Source: Candidatus Poseidoniaceae archaeon
GTDB lineage: Archaea > Thermoplasmatota > Poseidoniia > Poseidoniales > Poseidoniaceae
Length of the DNA stretch: 10,354 bases
Direction of reading: 5' to 3'
Assembly: GCA_013330925.1 (NCBI GenBank)
Contig: DUHJ01000034.1
Span: 1 to 10,354 of the forward strand
Below are positions 1 to 6,994 of this stretch, piece after piece. Position numbers and translations under genes: made by a program. Below the pieces are notes generated by a model that ran no database searches, was not told the origin of the DNA, and saw only the letters and a list, made by a program, of their open reading frames with translations. The stretch's first letter is position 1; each line of letters begins with the position of its first letter.

Positions 1-2358
1 GGATTTGTTGACAAAGCGCACGGCCACGTAATGGTCGCCGTCTTCAACGGACGTCGAATCCCAAGTCCATGACCAGTCTTGGAGAACGAAGTCTTCGTCG
101 TCCAACGAGGCCACTTCATTCCATGGTCCGTTTCCGATGCGTGCCTCGACGGCGCTTGGCTCCGGCCCTTGGGCGGTTCCGGTGAACGTGACGCTGCCCT
201 CGAGCACGGTTTGGGTGGAAGGGGAAGCGATGCTGGCGCTCATCCGCCCGAGGTTCATCCATCGGACGTCTGCTGCCGAAAGGTCGCCTGAATCGGTCCT
301 TGCACGGGCGAGCACCAAGGTGTAATCCTCGTCCTCGTCAACCCAGTCGTCGTCAAGGGTCACGTCGAGGTACCATGCGCTCGGCTCGCCCCCCGCCTTG
401 CGCCAGTCAAGAAGTTCGACAGGATTGCTTGAGCCGTCCCTGTATTGCTCGAGGCGGACTTCCACTTCGGTGTAGGTTCGGTCCGCGGTGTCTTCCACGC
501 TTCCTTGGAAGCGCACACGGTCACCCGCGAGGAGCATGCTTCCGTTTTGATGCGACTCGATGTCCACGTGGTTTCCATCGCCGTTGCCGACCGGTGGCGG
601 TGCGATCACCGTGTCGCCTTCGAGGGAGGTGCAGGTGCGTTCCAACACAAGGTCGACCGCGCAGGACGCGTCGATGAGGCCCCATCCCCACTTCTCATTC
701 CAGTGCGGGTCGATGGACGGTTCGCTGGCGGTCCCTCGACGTTCGGCCGAATCCCGGAGGAATTGCTTGACCTCGTCGGGCGTGAGCGATGAATCCGCTT
801 CGAGCATCAAGGCCACGACGCCAGAAGCCAGCGGTGTGGCCATGCTTGTGCCGTCCTTGGAATCGTATCCGGCCTCTGCCTTCGGTCGGTCGGGTTGGCC
901 GGGGAAGGTTGCGCCGGTCGCTGCAGTCGCGCTGGTGATCCCGGTTCCAAAGGAGGCCAGATCTGGTTTCAACTCGTCGAGTTCGTCGTCGTCTCCGTCG
1001 TCGTCCCGTGGGCCGTAATTCGTGTAACTCGCGGTCGAGTCATCGGTCCGGTTGATCGAATTCCTGTCGTTCGCGGCGGAAATGGCGATGCCCTTGTCCG
1101 CACTCGCCGGTGAGGGCACGCGTCGAGCACCGTCGTTGCCCATGGCAATGACGCAAACCACGCCTGCATCGGCGGCGTTGTTGACCTGACGTGCCTCGGC
1201 GCTGGAACCGTTGTCCCCGGTGTCTCCTGGATTCAGTGGGGAACTGAAGGAGCCAAAGGACATCGAGGCCACTTGGATGCCCTTGGCCGATCCGTTGTGG
1301 CCCCAGTCCGTGTTCGCGTTGTTGACCACCCACTGGATGCCGCTGATCGAGTATTGCGAGTTGGTGCCACCGGTATCGGTGAGGACCTTGACGTCCACCA
1401 AGTATGCGCCCGGTGCGGTGCCCATGTGCTGCCTTGAGGCGTCGCCCGTGCCGAGGGCGCTGCCGGCCACGTGGGTGCCGTGGCCTTGGCCGTCGTCGGG
1501 GTCCTGCGAACCGTCGGGATTTGAGGAGGTCGACGTCGCGTCAAAGCCCGCGACCCATTTGTGGTCGTCATAGGAGAGCGGGTCGAGGTCTGGGGCGTCG
1601 CTTTCATCGTCAAAATCGTTCAGGCTTCGGTGCTCGTTGTCCACGCCGGTGTCCAATACGGCGATGACGACGCCATCGCCAGTCAGGCCGGTGGGGTGCA
1701 CCTCGCCAGCATACACGTCGCTGTCACGGGCTCGGAGGGCCTTTGCCGCTACCTCGTTTGTGGGTACCAGCAGGTTCTGCATTTCCACGACCACCACGCC
1801 ATCGAGGCGCCAGAGGTCCAACAGGGCCGAGACGGGAACGCGGTCGAGGACGACCGAGTCGAGGCTTTCCGGAAGGTCAAACCATGCCCCTCCTTCTTCA
1901 CCGACCCAGCCGTGTGCGTCGAGAATTGCGCGGAGGGCTGCGATGTCCTCTTCGCTTGGATGCCAAGCGAAGTCGACCACGATGGCCACCGTTCGGCGAC
2001 CGTCCGGTCCTTCAATGGCCGTTGAAGAAACGGACGAGGCGCCGTCCAAGACACGTTGGAGTCGGTCGTCCATCCCGTTTCCGTCGAGGTCCGGGCCGTA
2101 GCTGTGCCACCAACCGTAGGTCTCCTCCGCCTCGCGCTCGGCGCGATCGGGCCAACGGTCTGGCGCGGGACAGAGTTCCTCACCGCACATCAGCGGAGGG
2201 ACGCCGTCCACCACATTGACCCGAGGTTCGGCGTCGGGCAGCAAGGCTTCGGCGCCTGCTGCTGCCGGTCCTGTGACCATGAGAACGAGAAGAAAGAGGG
2301 CGACGCGCGTGCCGCGTGCGGTCTTGTCCGCGCTTCCGCTCATCATGGAACGGTCCAT
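1..2358 (-). CDS. Secreted subtilisin-like serine protease (S8 family), C-terminus beyond window
   Basis: Predicted exported endopeptidase; the frame is open from the ATG at 2358 to the window edge, giving 786 residues without a stop. A signal peptide is visible: a charged start, a hydrophobic core at about residues 19-30, then an Ala/Gly-rich cleavage region. Residues 90-98 hold a calcium-loop-like stretch (DLDGNGMDD). Residues 120-200 look like a propeptide. The catalytic domain (about 215-575) has the full triad: Asp236 in AVLDTGVD, His293 in GHGTHVAG and Ser505 in GTSMATP. The oxyanion Asn408 is in AMGNDG, and a KPDLASFG motif lies at 464-471. An acidic stretch (451-463) precedes that motif. 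Two beta-sandwich-like regions follow, about 580-705 and 708-786, the second Ig-like. The start lies 16 bases after the rhomboid stop, with AAAGGTG upstream as a plausible Shine-Dalgarno, so the two are probably co-transcribed. It likely acts outside the cell or on the cell surface; the substrate is unknown. Confidence 0.93.
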   Translation of the reverse strand, partial: MDRSMMSGSADKTARGTRVALFLLVLMVTGPAAAGAEALLPDAEPRVNVVDGVPPLMCGEELCPAPDRWPDRAEREAEETYGWWHSYGPDLDGNGMDDRLQRVLDGASSVSSTAIEGPDGRRTVAIVVDFAWHPSEEDIAALRAILDAHGWVGEEGGAWFDLPESLDSVVLDRVPVSALLDLWRLDGVVVVEMQNLLVPTNEVAAKALRARDSDVYAGEVHPTGLTGDGVVIAVLDTGVDNEHRSLNDFDDESDAPDLDPLSYDDHKWVAGFDATSTSSNPDGSQDPDDGQGHGTHVAGSALGTGDASRQHMGTAPGAYLVDVKVLTDTGGTNSQYSISGIQWVVNNANTDWGHNGSAKGIQVASMSFGSFSSPLNPGDTGDNGSSAEARQVNNAADAGVVCVIAMGNDGARRVPSPASADKGIAISAANDRNSINRTDDSTASYTNYGPRDDDGDDDELDELKPDLASFGTGITSATAATGATFPGQPDRPKAEAGYDSKDGTSMATPLASGVVALMLEADSSLTPDEVKQFLRDSAERRGTASEPSIDPHWNEKWGWGLIDASCAVDLVLERTCTSLEGDTVIAPPPVGNGDGNHVDIESHQNGSMLLAGDRVRFQGSVEDTADRTYTEVEVRLEQYRDGSSNPVELLDWRKAGGEPSAWYLDVTLDDDWVDEDEDYTLVLARARTDSGDLSAADVRWMNLGRMSASIASPSTQTVLEGSVTFTGTAQGPEPSAVEARIGNGPWNEVASLDDEDFVLQDWSWTWDSTSVEDGDHYVAVRFVNKS

Positions 2359-2374
2359 CGGGACACCTTTGAGC

Positions 2375-3445
2375 CTATCCCGTTGCCTCTTCATTTGTCG
2401 GCCAGTCGAGGTGCTGCGGGTCGGTCGCGCATTGAAGCCTTGGACCGTTTTTTCGCTCGACGACGCCCACTTCGCCTTCGCACACCGGACAATGGGCCAC
2501 GCTGGCCAATTGTTCGAACCATGCCGAGCGTGTTTCTGGTTCATCGGACGCCTCCATCAGGGAGGTCAGCACGCCCCTCGCGCGCTTTGGAACGGGCAAG
2601 CCCCTGGCGGTCCATGGATCGTCGACCTCAGCGAGGTTCACCATGCTGCTTCGCAAGGCATCCCGGCGTCCGTGGAGGGTGGAAAGGCCGCTCGGACCTC
2701 CATCGACCACCCCGGTCGGGACCGGTCCTCCACGTGCCACCAAAGGAAGCGTGAGGTAGGTGGCGAGGAAGCCTCCCAAGTGCGCCATGTGCGCCACGTT
2801 GCCCCCTGCTCCACCTTCAGCAGCCCACCAACGGGCCACTTCAAGGCCGAAGTAGAGCAGTGCAATCAGGCTGACCGGCCACGGACGAATGAGGATCAGC
2901 GGGAAGGGGATTTCGTCCCGAGGCCAGCCTGCCAAGTAGGCTCCAAGAAGGCCAAAGGCGGCACCGCTGGCACCCCACGCGGGTGTGACGCTCTCCCAAT
3001 TGGCGAGGGTCCAAGCGATGGAACCACCGAGCAGTCCAATGGTGTACACCGCTGCGTACCGCTTGGTCCCCAAGCGTTGTTCCAGCGGCACCCCCACCAA
3101 GGCGAGGATGACCACGTTGCCGAGCACGTGCATGAGGTCAAATTGTGCGTGAAGGAATCCAGCCGTGACCGCTGTATGCCACCAGCGAGGGTCGTTCATC
3201 CGTCCCGGAATAAGCACCAGATCAAACCAGAGCATGAAATCCTGAATCAGGTCCATCCTGTACGCGGCGCCGATCGCCGCTTGCATCACAGAGCCAAAGA
3301 GAACGGCGAGCACAATGCCCAGCGACAAGGGTGCACGTGAGCGCACGGCGTACGCAACGGGGACCAGGACGGCAAGGCACCATCCTACGATGAAGGCCTG
3401 TTCCAGCAAGGTGAGCGACGGCCACGCGAACGGAACCGTGGCCAT
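2375..3445 (-). CDS. Rhomboid-family intramembrane serine protease with C-terminal zinc-ribbon-like tail
   Basis: Polytopic intramembrane protease, 356 residues from the chosen ATG at 3445. The rhomboid core is clear: HxxxN (His106, Asn110) in the segment LMHVLGN, catalytic Ser160 in GASGA, and catalytic His222 in AHLGG. About six or seven hydrophobic segments span residues 10-235. After the core comes a soluble tail of about 120 residues ending in a Cys-rich motif: Cys319 and Cys322 (HCPVC), then Cys339 and His345. This resembles a small zinc ribbon, but only three cysteines are present. An upstream in-frame ATG at 3529 exists but would add 28 Arg/Pro-rich residues and run into the divergent ABC gene, so the ATG at 3445 is preferred; it has no well-placed Shine-Dalgarno. 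It is followed 16 bases later by the secreted S8 protease. Rhomboids cleave transmembrane segments of substrate proteins; no substrate can be named here. Confidence 0.9.
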   Translation of the reverse strand: MATVPFAWPSLTLLEQAFIVGWCLAVLVPVAYAVRSRAPLSLGIVLAVLFGSVMQAAIGAAYRMDLIQDFMLWFDLVLIPGRMNDPRWWHTAVTAGFLHAQFDLMHVLGNVVILALVGVPLEQRLGTKRYAAVYTIGLLGGSIAWTLANWESVTPAWGASGAAFGLLGAYLAGWPRDEIPFPLILIRPWPVSLIALLYFGLEVARWWAAEGGAGGNVAHMAHLGGFLATYLTLPLVARGGPVPTGVVDGGPSGLSTLHGRRDALRSSMVNLAEVDDPWTARGLPVPKRARGVLTSLMEASDEPETRSAWFEQLASVAHCPVCEGEVGVVERKNGPRLQCATDPQHLDWPTNEEATG

Positions 3446-3521
3446 GCCATCACGTGGGTGCCCTCTGCTTTGACGCTTCGCGGGTCGGCGGCTTCTTGGG
3501 TGCGGGTCTGCTCGGTGCGCC
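3446..3521. promoter_or_regulatory. Divergent intergenic region between rhomboid and ccm genes
   Basis: This 76-base gap separates two divergently transcribed units and should hold both promoters. I see no convincing archaeal TATA box or BRE in it; the sequence is GC-rich throughout. A GGTG, complementary to the archaeal 16S rRNA tail, lies five bases before the ATG at 3522 and supports that start. The assignment as promoter rests on gene layout only. Confidence 0.35.
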
Positions 3522-4760
3522 ATGGGCACGGTGCTCGAAGCACGTGGGCTGGTCGTCCGACGCGGTCAGCAGACCGTGTTGCATGGCGCAGACCTCGTCT
3601 TGGAATCTGGAACGTGCACCTTGCTCCTAGGTGAAAACGGTACGGGGAAATCGACCCTCATGGAAACCGTGCTCGGCCTTCATCCGTTGGAAGCGGGGCA
3701 GGTCCACCTCATGGGCAAGGTCGTGCGGGATGCCGAGGGCCGACGCGCCCGCCGTCCTCACGCTCCTCTTGGCGTGCTGCTCCAAAGCGACGGAAGCATC
3801 CGAGACCAGAGCGTTCGGCATCATCTTGCGGTCTGTGCCACAGCGGCTGGCGTCCTCGCTTCAGACGATGACGTGGCCACACTCGCCGATCGCATGGATC
3901 TGCGGCACCGCCTTGACGACCGGATGCTCTCGTTGTCGGAAGGGCAACGCCGAAAGGTCGGTGTTCTCGGCGCACTCCTGCCTGGCTTGGTCCCCGATGG
4001 TGGAGGCCTGCTCGTGTTGGACGAACCTATGGCAGCTTTGGACGAGCGCGGTCAGACCGTCACCATGGAACTGATTCAACAGGCCGTAGACCGGGGTGCA
4101 ACGGTGCTTGTGGGCACGCATCACCCCGAGCGCTTTCCCGCAGCCGGTCAGGCCTTTACGCTTGAAGAAGGCAAGATGGTCTCCTTCCCTCTTGCCGCAT
4201 CAGCACCCGTTGCAGGCGATGCATGGCCCACGTTGTCCTCCGGTGCCAACCGTCCATCGGCATGGTCCCTCGGACGCAGGTACGCCTGGTCTGGAGGCAC
4301 CCCGCTGTCGGGGGCCCTGCTCGGTGCGTTGATGACGATGGCGTTGGCCACGCTGTTGTTTGACAGCGCCACAGTGGCCTTGCTTCCATCCACCGCTCTT
4401 CTTGGTCTGCTGCTGTTGCCTTCGCTCGTTGCGGGCGCAGCAGGTGATGCCGCTTTGCTGACCGTGCGCCGGGACCGTGCCTTCAACCGCCTTGACGCCC
4501 TTGGCATCCGTCCTCGGGATGCCTTGACGCCGTTGGTTTTGGGAGCGGTTGGTCCGGTGGTGATGGCGTTGCTTTTCGATCAGTCGGCTGGATGGGACCT
4601 TGTGCTCAGCGGTGCGCTGCTTGGCCTTCTTCTGAGCCAAACGGTGGCTGCAGCCGACGCACTTGGGCTCCGTTTGGCACGACCTGAAGCGCTTCATTTG
4701 CGCCTCTTGATGCCCTTGGTGGTGCTCCCATTCGGGCTCCTTTTGGACCTGCTTGGATGA
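3522..4760 (+). CDS. ccmA: CcmA-type heme-exporter ABC ATPase fused to a CcmB-like membrane domain
   Basis: Heme/cytochrome c maturation ABC transporter with both halves in one 412-residue chain. The N-terminal ATPase (about 1-220) has Walker A GENGTGKST (37-45), Q-loop Gln88, signature LSEGQ (138-142), Walker B LLVLDEP (163-169), D-loop AALD (171-174) and H-loop His200. After a linker (about 221-258), residues 260-412 hold about five hydrophobic segments. They include a charged cytoplasmic loop (about 312-335, RRDRAFNRLDALGIRP) that resembles the CcmB coupling region, and a final segment LLMPLVVLPFG that resembles the last CcmB helix. CcmA alone is about 200 residues and CcmB about 220 with six helices, so the membrane half here is short. 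In System I, CcmAB drives release of holo-CcmE from CcmC. The stop codon overlaps the CcmC start (ATGA), implying translational coupling. The ATPase assignment is firm. The CcmB call rests on position, topology and weak motif similarity. Confidence 0.87.
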   Translation: MGTVLEARGLVVRRGQQTVLHGADLVLESGTCTLLLGENGTGKSTLMETVLGLHPLEAGQVHLMGKVVRDAEGRRARRPHAPLGVLLQSDGSIRDQSVRHHLAVCATAAGVLASDDDVATLADRMDLRHRLDDRMLSLSEGQRRKVGVLGALLPGLVPDGGGLLVLDEPMAALDERGQTVTMELIQQAVDRGATVLVGTHHPERFPAAGQAFTLEEGKMVSFPLAASAPVAGDAWPTLSSGANRPSAWSLGRRYAWSGGTPLSGALLGALMTMALATLLFDSATVALLPSTALLGLLLLPSLVAGAAGDAALLTVRRDRAFNRLDALGIRPRDALTPLVLGAVGPVVMALLFDQSAGWDLVLSGALLGLLLSQTVAAADALGLRLARPEALHLRLLMPLVVLPFGLLLDLLG

Positions 4761-5506
4761 ACATGCTTCAAAGCCCGCAGGCTTCGGGTAGCATCATGGG
4801 GAGGCGCGCCGGGCGGACGTGCTTGGCCGTGGGATACCTTGGCGCGGCGACCGCCCTTGCCTTGGCCTTCTTGTGGGTGCCCAGCGTCCCCAACGATGCC
4901 TTCGAATCGCCGGAAGCCCAGCGGATTTTCTACTGGCACGTGCCCAGTGCATGGATGGCAATGATCGCCTTCGGAGTCCTCTTCGTTGGATCCGCTCTGT
5001 GGTTCACACGTCGTTCCGCCTTGGGTTGGCGCCTTCACGTCGCGGGCAGTGAGGCCGGTCTTGCGACCGGGCTCATGGCCATCTGGTCGGGCTGTGTCTG
5101 GGGGGCGGCCGAATGGGGCGTTCCTTGGGATTGGACCGACGTGCGGTTGAACACCTTCGGATTGTTGACCTTGCTTGCCTTGCTTTTGGTTCTCGGACGC
5201 CGTGCGCAACCGGACGGTGTGGAGTCACGCGATACCTTTGCGACAGCCGGGCTGTTTGGCTTCATTTTGGTTCCCGTGACCTACGTCGCCACGAGGATCT
5301 GGCAAATCCGGCACCCTGGTCCCGTCATCGCATCCGGGGACGGCGGTGGTTCACTCGCCCCAGAGATGGGCGCCTTGCTTGGCTTCGCCACCCTTTCGTT
5401 CACCGTGCTCATCGTCGGCCATTTGATGGAGAGCGTGCACCTGACCTCGCTTGAGCAACGGCTCGATCGGCTGCAAGGCAAGCTGGATGGGGGGGCGACG
5501 GAATGA
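4757..5506 (+). CDS. ccmC: Heme-handling protein CcmC (cytochrome c maturation)
   Basis: Integral membrane protein of the heme-handling (HHP) superfamily that presents heme to CcmE in cytochrome c maturation System I. The 249-residue length matches the family. Six hydrophobic segments are visible (about 21-41, 63-83, 98-117, 131-147, 161-178, 203-222). Family landmarks are His61 in RIFYWHVPSAW, the tryptophan-rich heme-binding motif at 115-126 (WGAAEWGVPWDW) and His186 in WQIRHPG, which correspond to the two axial His ligands and the WWD-type motif of CcmC. The C-terminal tail (about 228-243) is charged and helical. The start at 4757 overlaps the preceding stop in an ATGA; ATGs at 4763 and 4796 are alternatives. 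A run of seven G at 5489-5495 lies near the 3' end, a possible indel hotspot, but the frame reads through correctly into the overlap with the next gene. Confidence 0.93.
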   Translation: MNMLQSPQASGSIMGRRAGRTCLAVGYLGAATALALAFLWVPSVPNDAFESPEAQRIFYWHVPSAWMAMIAFGVLFVGSALWFTRRSALGWRLHVAGSEAGLATGLMAIWSGCVWGAAEWGVPWDWTDVRLNTFGLLTLLALLLVLGRRAQPDGVESRDTFATAGLFGFILVPVTYVATRIWQIRHPGPVIASGDGGGSLAPEMGALLGFATLSFTVLIVGHLMESVHLTSLEQRLDRLQGKLDGGATE

Positions 5507-5679
5507 ACGGGATGACGGCATTGGCGCTCGGATACCTCGGCATGCTCGTCGCTTTGGGCGTCTGGACGTGGACGGTCATGTCCCGAGGACGCGACATTGA
5601 ACGCCGTTTGGCTTCGACCGAAGCGGCGCTTGGATTGAAGGACGGTAATGTGGACCCGGTGCTGGACGACAAGCGCTAG
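5503..5679 (+). CDS. ccmD: CcmD-like small single-pass membrane protein
   Basis: A 58-residue protein whose ATG overlaps the ccmC stop (ATGA). Residues 5-26 form one hydrophobic helix ending in WTWTVM, followed by a basic and charged segment (SRGRDIERRL) and an acidic tail. This is the size, topology and location typical of CcmD, which holds CcmC, CcmAB and CcmE together during release of holo-CcmE. CcmD is poorly conserved in sequence, so the call depends on the position directly after ccmC, the single helix and the charged cytoplasmic tail. It is shorter than many gene-calling cutoffs and is easily missed. Confidence 0.75.
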   Translation: MNGMTALALGYLGMLVALGVWTWTVMSRGRDIERRLASTEAALGLKDGNVDPVLDDKR

Positions 5680-5708
5680 CCTGAAGGGAGACGTGCCGAC
5701 CCCGTGGC

Positions 5709-6788
5709 ATGGCGGTTGACCTTGGCGGGGCGTTTTGTCTCGTGTGTGGCGCCGCTCCACCCCTGTTCACCGACGGGATGTGCGAGTCCTGTTCACGCGA
5801 GCGCACGAAGTTGATGCGGGCGCCCGACAACATCCCATGGACGCGATGTGCGCGTTGCGGTGCGACCGAGGTCGAAGGGCGCTGGACCTTCATTGAAGAC
5901 AGCGCCCTCATGGACGATCTGGTCCAGCGGCACGTCACCTTCCACGTAGACGCCGAGGACATCGCGGTTGGCATGATGGCCCAGCCCATCACGGACCGCC
6001 ACACCTTGCTCCACGTGCAGGCGGAAGGCGTGATTGACGACCTGCTGTACACCGAAGAACACACGGTTCGAGCCCGGATGAGCAACGGCGTCTGCCTGAC
6101 GTGCACGCGCCGTGCAGGGAATTACTTCGAAGCCACCGTTCAGCTGCGTTCAAGTGGGCGTCGGCTTGAGGACGAGGAATTGACCACCCTTCGTGCGACC
6201 CTCGATCATGTCATTGGCAACATGCCGGAAGATCCCATGTTCTTCATCACCAAAGAAGGTCCAGTCCAAGGGGGATACGACGTGGTCCTGGGGTCGAAAG
6301 GCCTCGCACGAGCGTGGGGCCGGCACCTCGTCCAACACCACGGCGGGCAGACCATCGAGACCAATTCGACCGTGGGACGGAAAGACGGGGCCGACGTGAC
6401 CCGTCTCACCCTGCTCTATCGCATGCCCGGGTATGCCTTGGGCGACGTGGTTCGATGGCGGGATGCACTCTGGCGGCCGACCTCATGGACCAAGGACGGT
6501 GTGATCGTGGAACGCGTCGGTCGGCACGAACGAACCGGAGCGTCATGGCGCGATTTGGAGCACGCCGTGGTCCTCGCACGGCAACGGGACTTGGTCGTCG
6601 TCGACGTCCTTTCAGAGGATTCCAGCGCCGCAGAAGTGCTCGACCCGATGACGTGGAAGGTGGAAGCCGTTGCGCTTCCATGGGACCATGAACAGGGGTC
6701 TCGCTTGGTGCTGGCCCGGATCGAGGGCGAATGGGTGGCCTTGCCACGTGTGGGCACAGACCGTGACCTTCTGACGAAGGGTCCTTGA
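5709..6788 (+). CDS. nmd3: Nmd3-family large ribosomal subunit biogenesis protein
   Basis: Archaeal homologue of Nmd3, which in eukaryotes is the adaptor for 60S subunit export and binds the subunit joining face. In archaea, which lack a nucleus, it is presumed to act in late 50S assembly or quality control. The 359-residue protein opens with two zinc-ribbon-like Cys sets: Cys10/Cys13 with Cys25/Cys28, and Cys47/Cys50 with Cys129/Cys132. The segment CLTCTRRAGNYFEATVQLR (129-147) closely resembles the Nmd3 signature after the last Cys pair. The C-terminal half (about 255-350) is beta-rich, consistent with the eIF5A-like SH3/OB modules of the family. No well-spaced Shine-Dalgarno precedes the ATG at 5709; GGGAG lies 18 bases upstream. 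It starts 29 bases after ccmD in the same direction and may share its transcript. The protein ends in TGA at 6786-6788. Confidence 0.88.
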   Translation: MAVDLGGAFCLVCGAAPPLFTDGMCESCSRERTKLMRAPDNIPWTRCARCGATEVEGRWTFIEDSALMDDLVQRHVTFHVDAEDIAVGMMAQPITDRHTLLHVQAEGVIDDLLYTEEHTVRARMSNGVCLTCTRRAGNYFEATVQLRSSGRRLEDEELTTLRATLDHVIGNMPEDPMFFITKEGPVQGGYDVVLGSKGLARAWGRHLVQHHGGQTIETNSTVGRKDGADVTRLTLLYRMPGYALGDVVRWRDALWRPTSWTKDGVIVERVGRHERTGASWRDLEHAVVLARQRDLVVVDVLSEDSSAAEVLDPMTWKVEAVALPWDHEQGSRLVLARIEGEWVALPRVGTDRDLLTKGP

Positions 6789-6805
6789 GGTCCAGAGGGT
6801 CCACG

Positions 6806-6973
6806 GTGGTCATGGTGGAGGCTCCACTTTCGCTTGCCGCTCGCGTCCATGCCTTGGACAGCGAGGACATGTTCGGCCATGTTGGGCGTTTCGTAGACGA
6901 CCTTGAGTCGGCGTTTGAAGCGGTCTCGGACCGCACCTGTCCTTGGCTCGAGGGCCTGCGTCAGCGTTCGTGA
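6806..6973 (+). pseudogene. N-terminal fragment of phosphoglucose/phosphomannose isomerase, cut by in-frame TGA
   Basis: This stretch encodes the helical N-terminal segment of the isomerase in exactly the same frame as the SIS-domain body at 6995-7897. It ends at an in-frame TGA (6971-6973). Seven codons after the stop (reading AGLLCLG) the frame enters the conserved glycine-rich loop GMGGSAAGG. The N-terminal residues (a helix around DMFGHVGRFVDDLESAFEAV) are what one expects at the start of a PGI/PMI family protein. The likely original start is the ATG at 6812 or the GTG at 6806; AGAGGG (6794-6799) sits six bases before the GTG. Reading through the stop would give a protein of about 361 residues. 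It is either a real nonsense mutation or a sequencing error; a CGA-to-TGA transition is one possibility. Confidence 0.75.
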
Positions 6974-6994
6974 GCGGGTCTTCTCTGCCTTGGC

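Noticed and set aside
2216..3340. A 374-codon open frame on the plus strand, antisense to the rhomboid gene
   Set aside because: The minus strand in this stretch carries clear rhomboid motifs. The plus frame is rich in Arg, His, Pro and Gln without recognisable motifs, as expected for an antisense shadow in GC-rich DNA.
3446..3529. Upstream ATG at 3529 as the start of the rhomboid gene
   Set aside because: It would add 28 Arg/Pro-rich residues without hydrophobic character and overlap the divergent ccmA start at 3522. The ATG at 3445 begins directly before the first helix.
6971..6973. Selenocysteine or another recoding of the in-frame TGA
   Set aside because: No SECIS-like hairpin is evident, the family does not use selenocysteine at this place, and TGA serves as the normal stop for several genes in the window.
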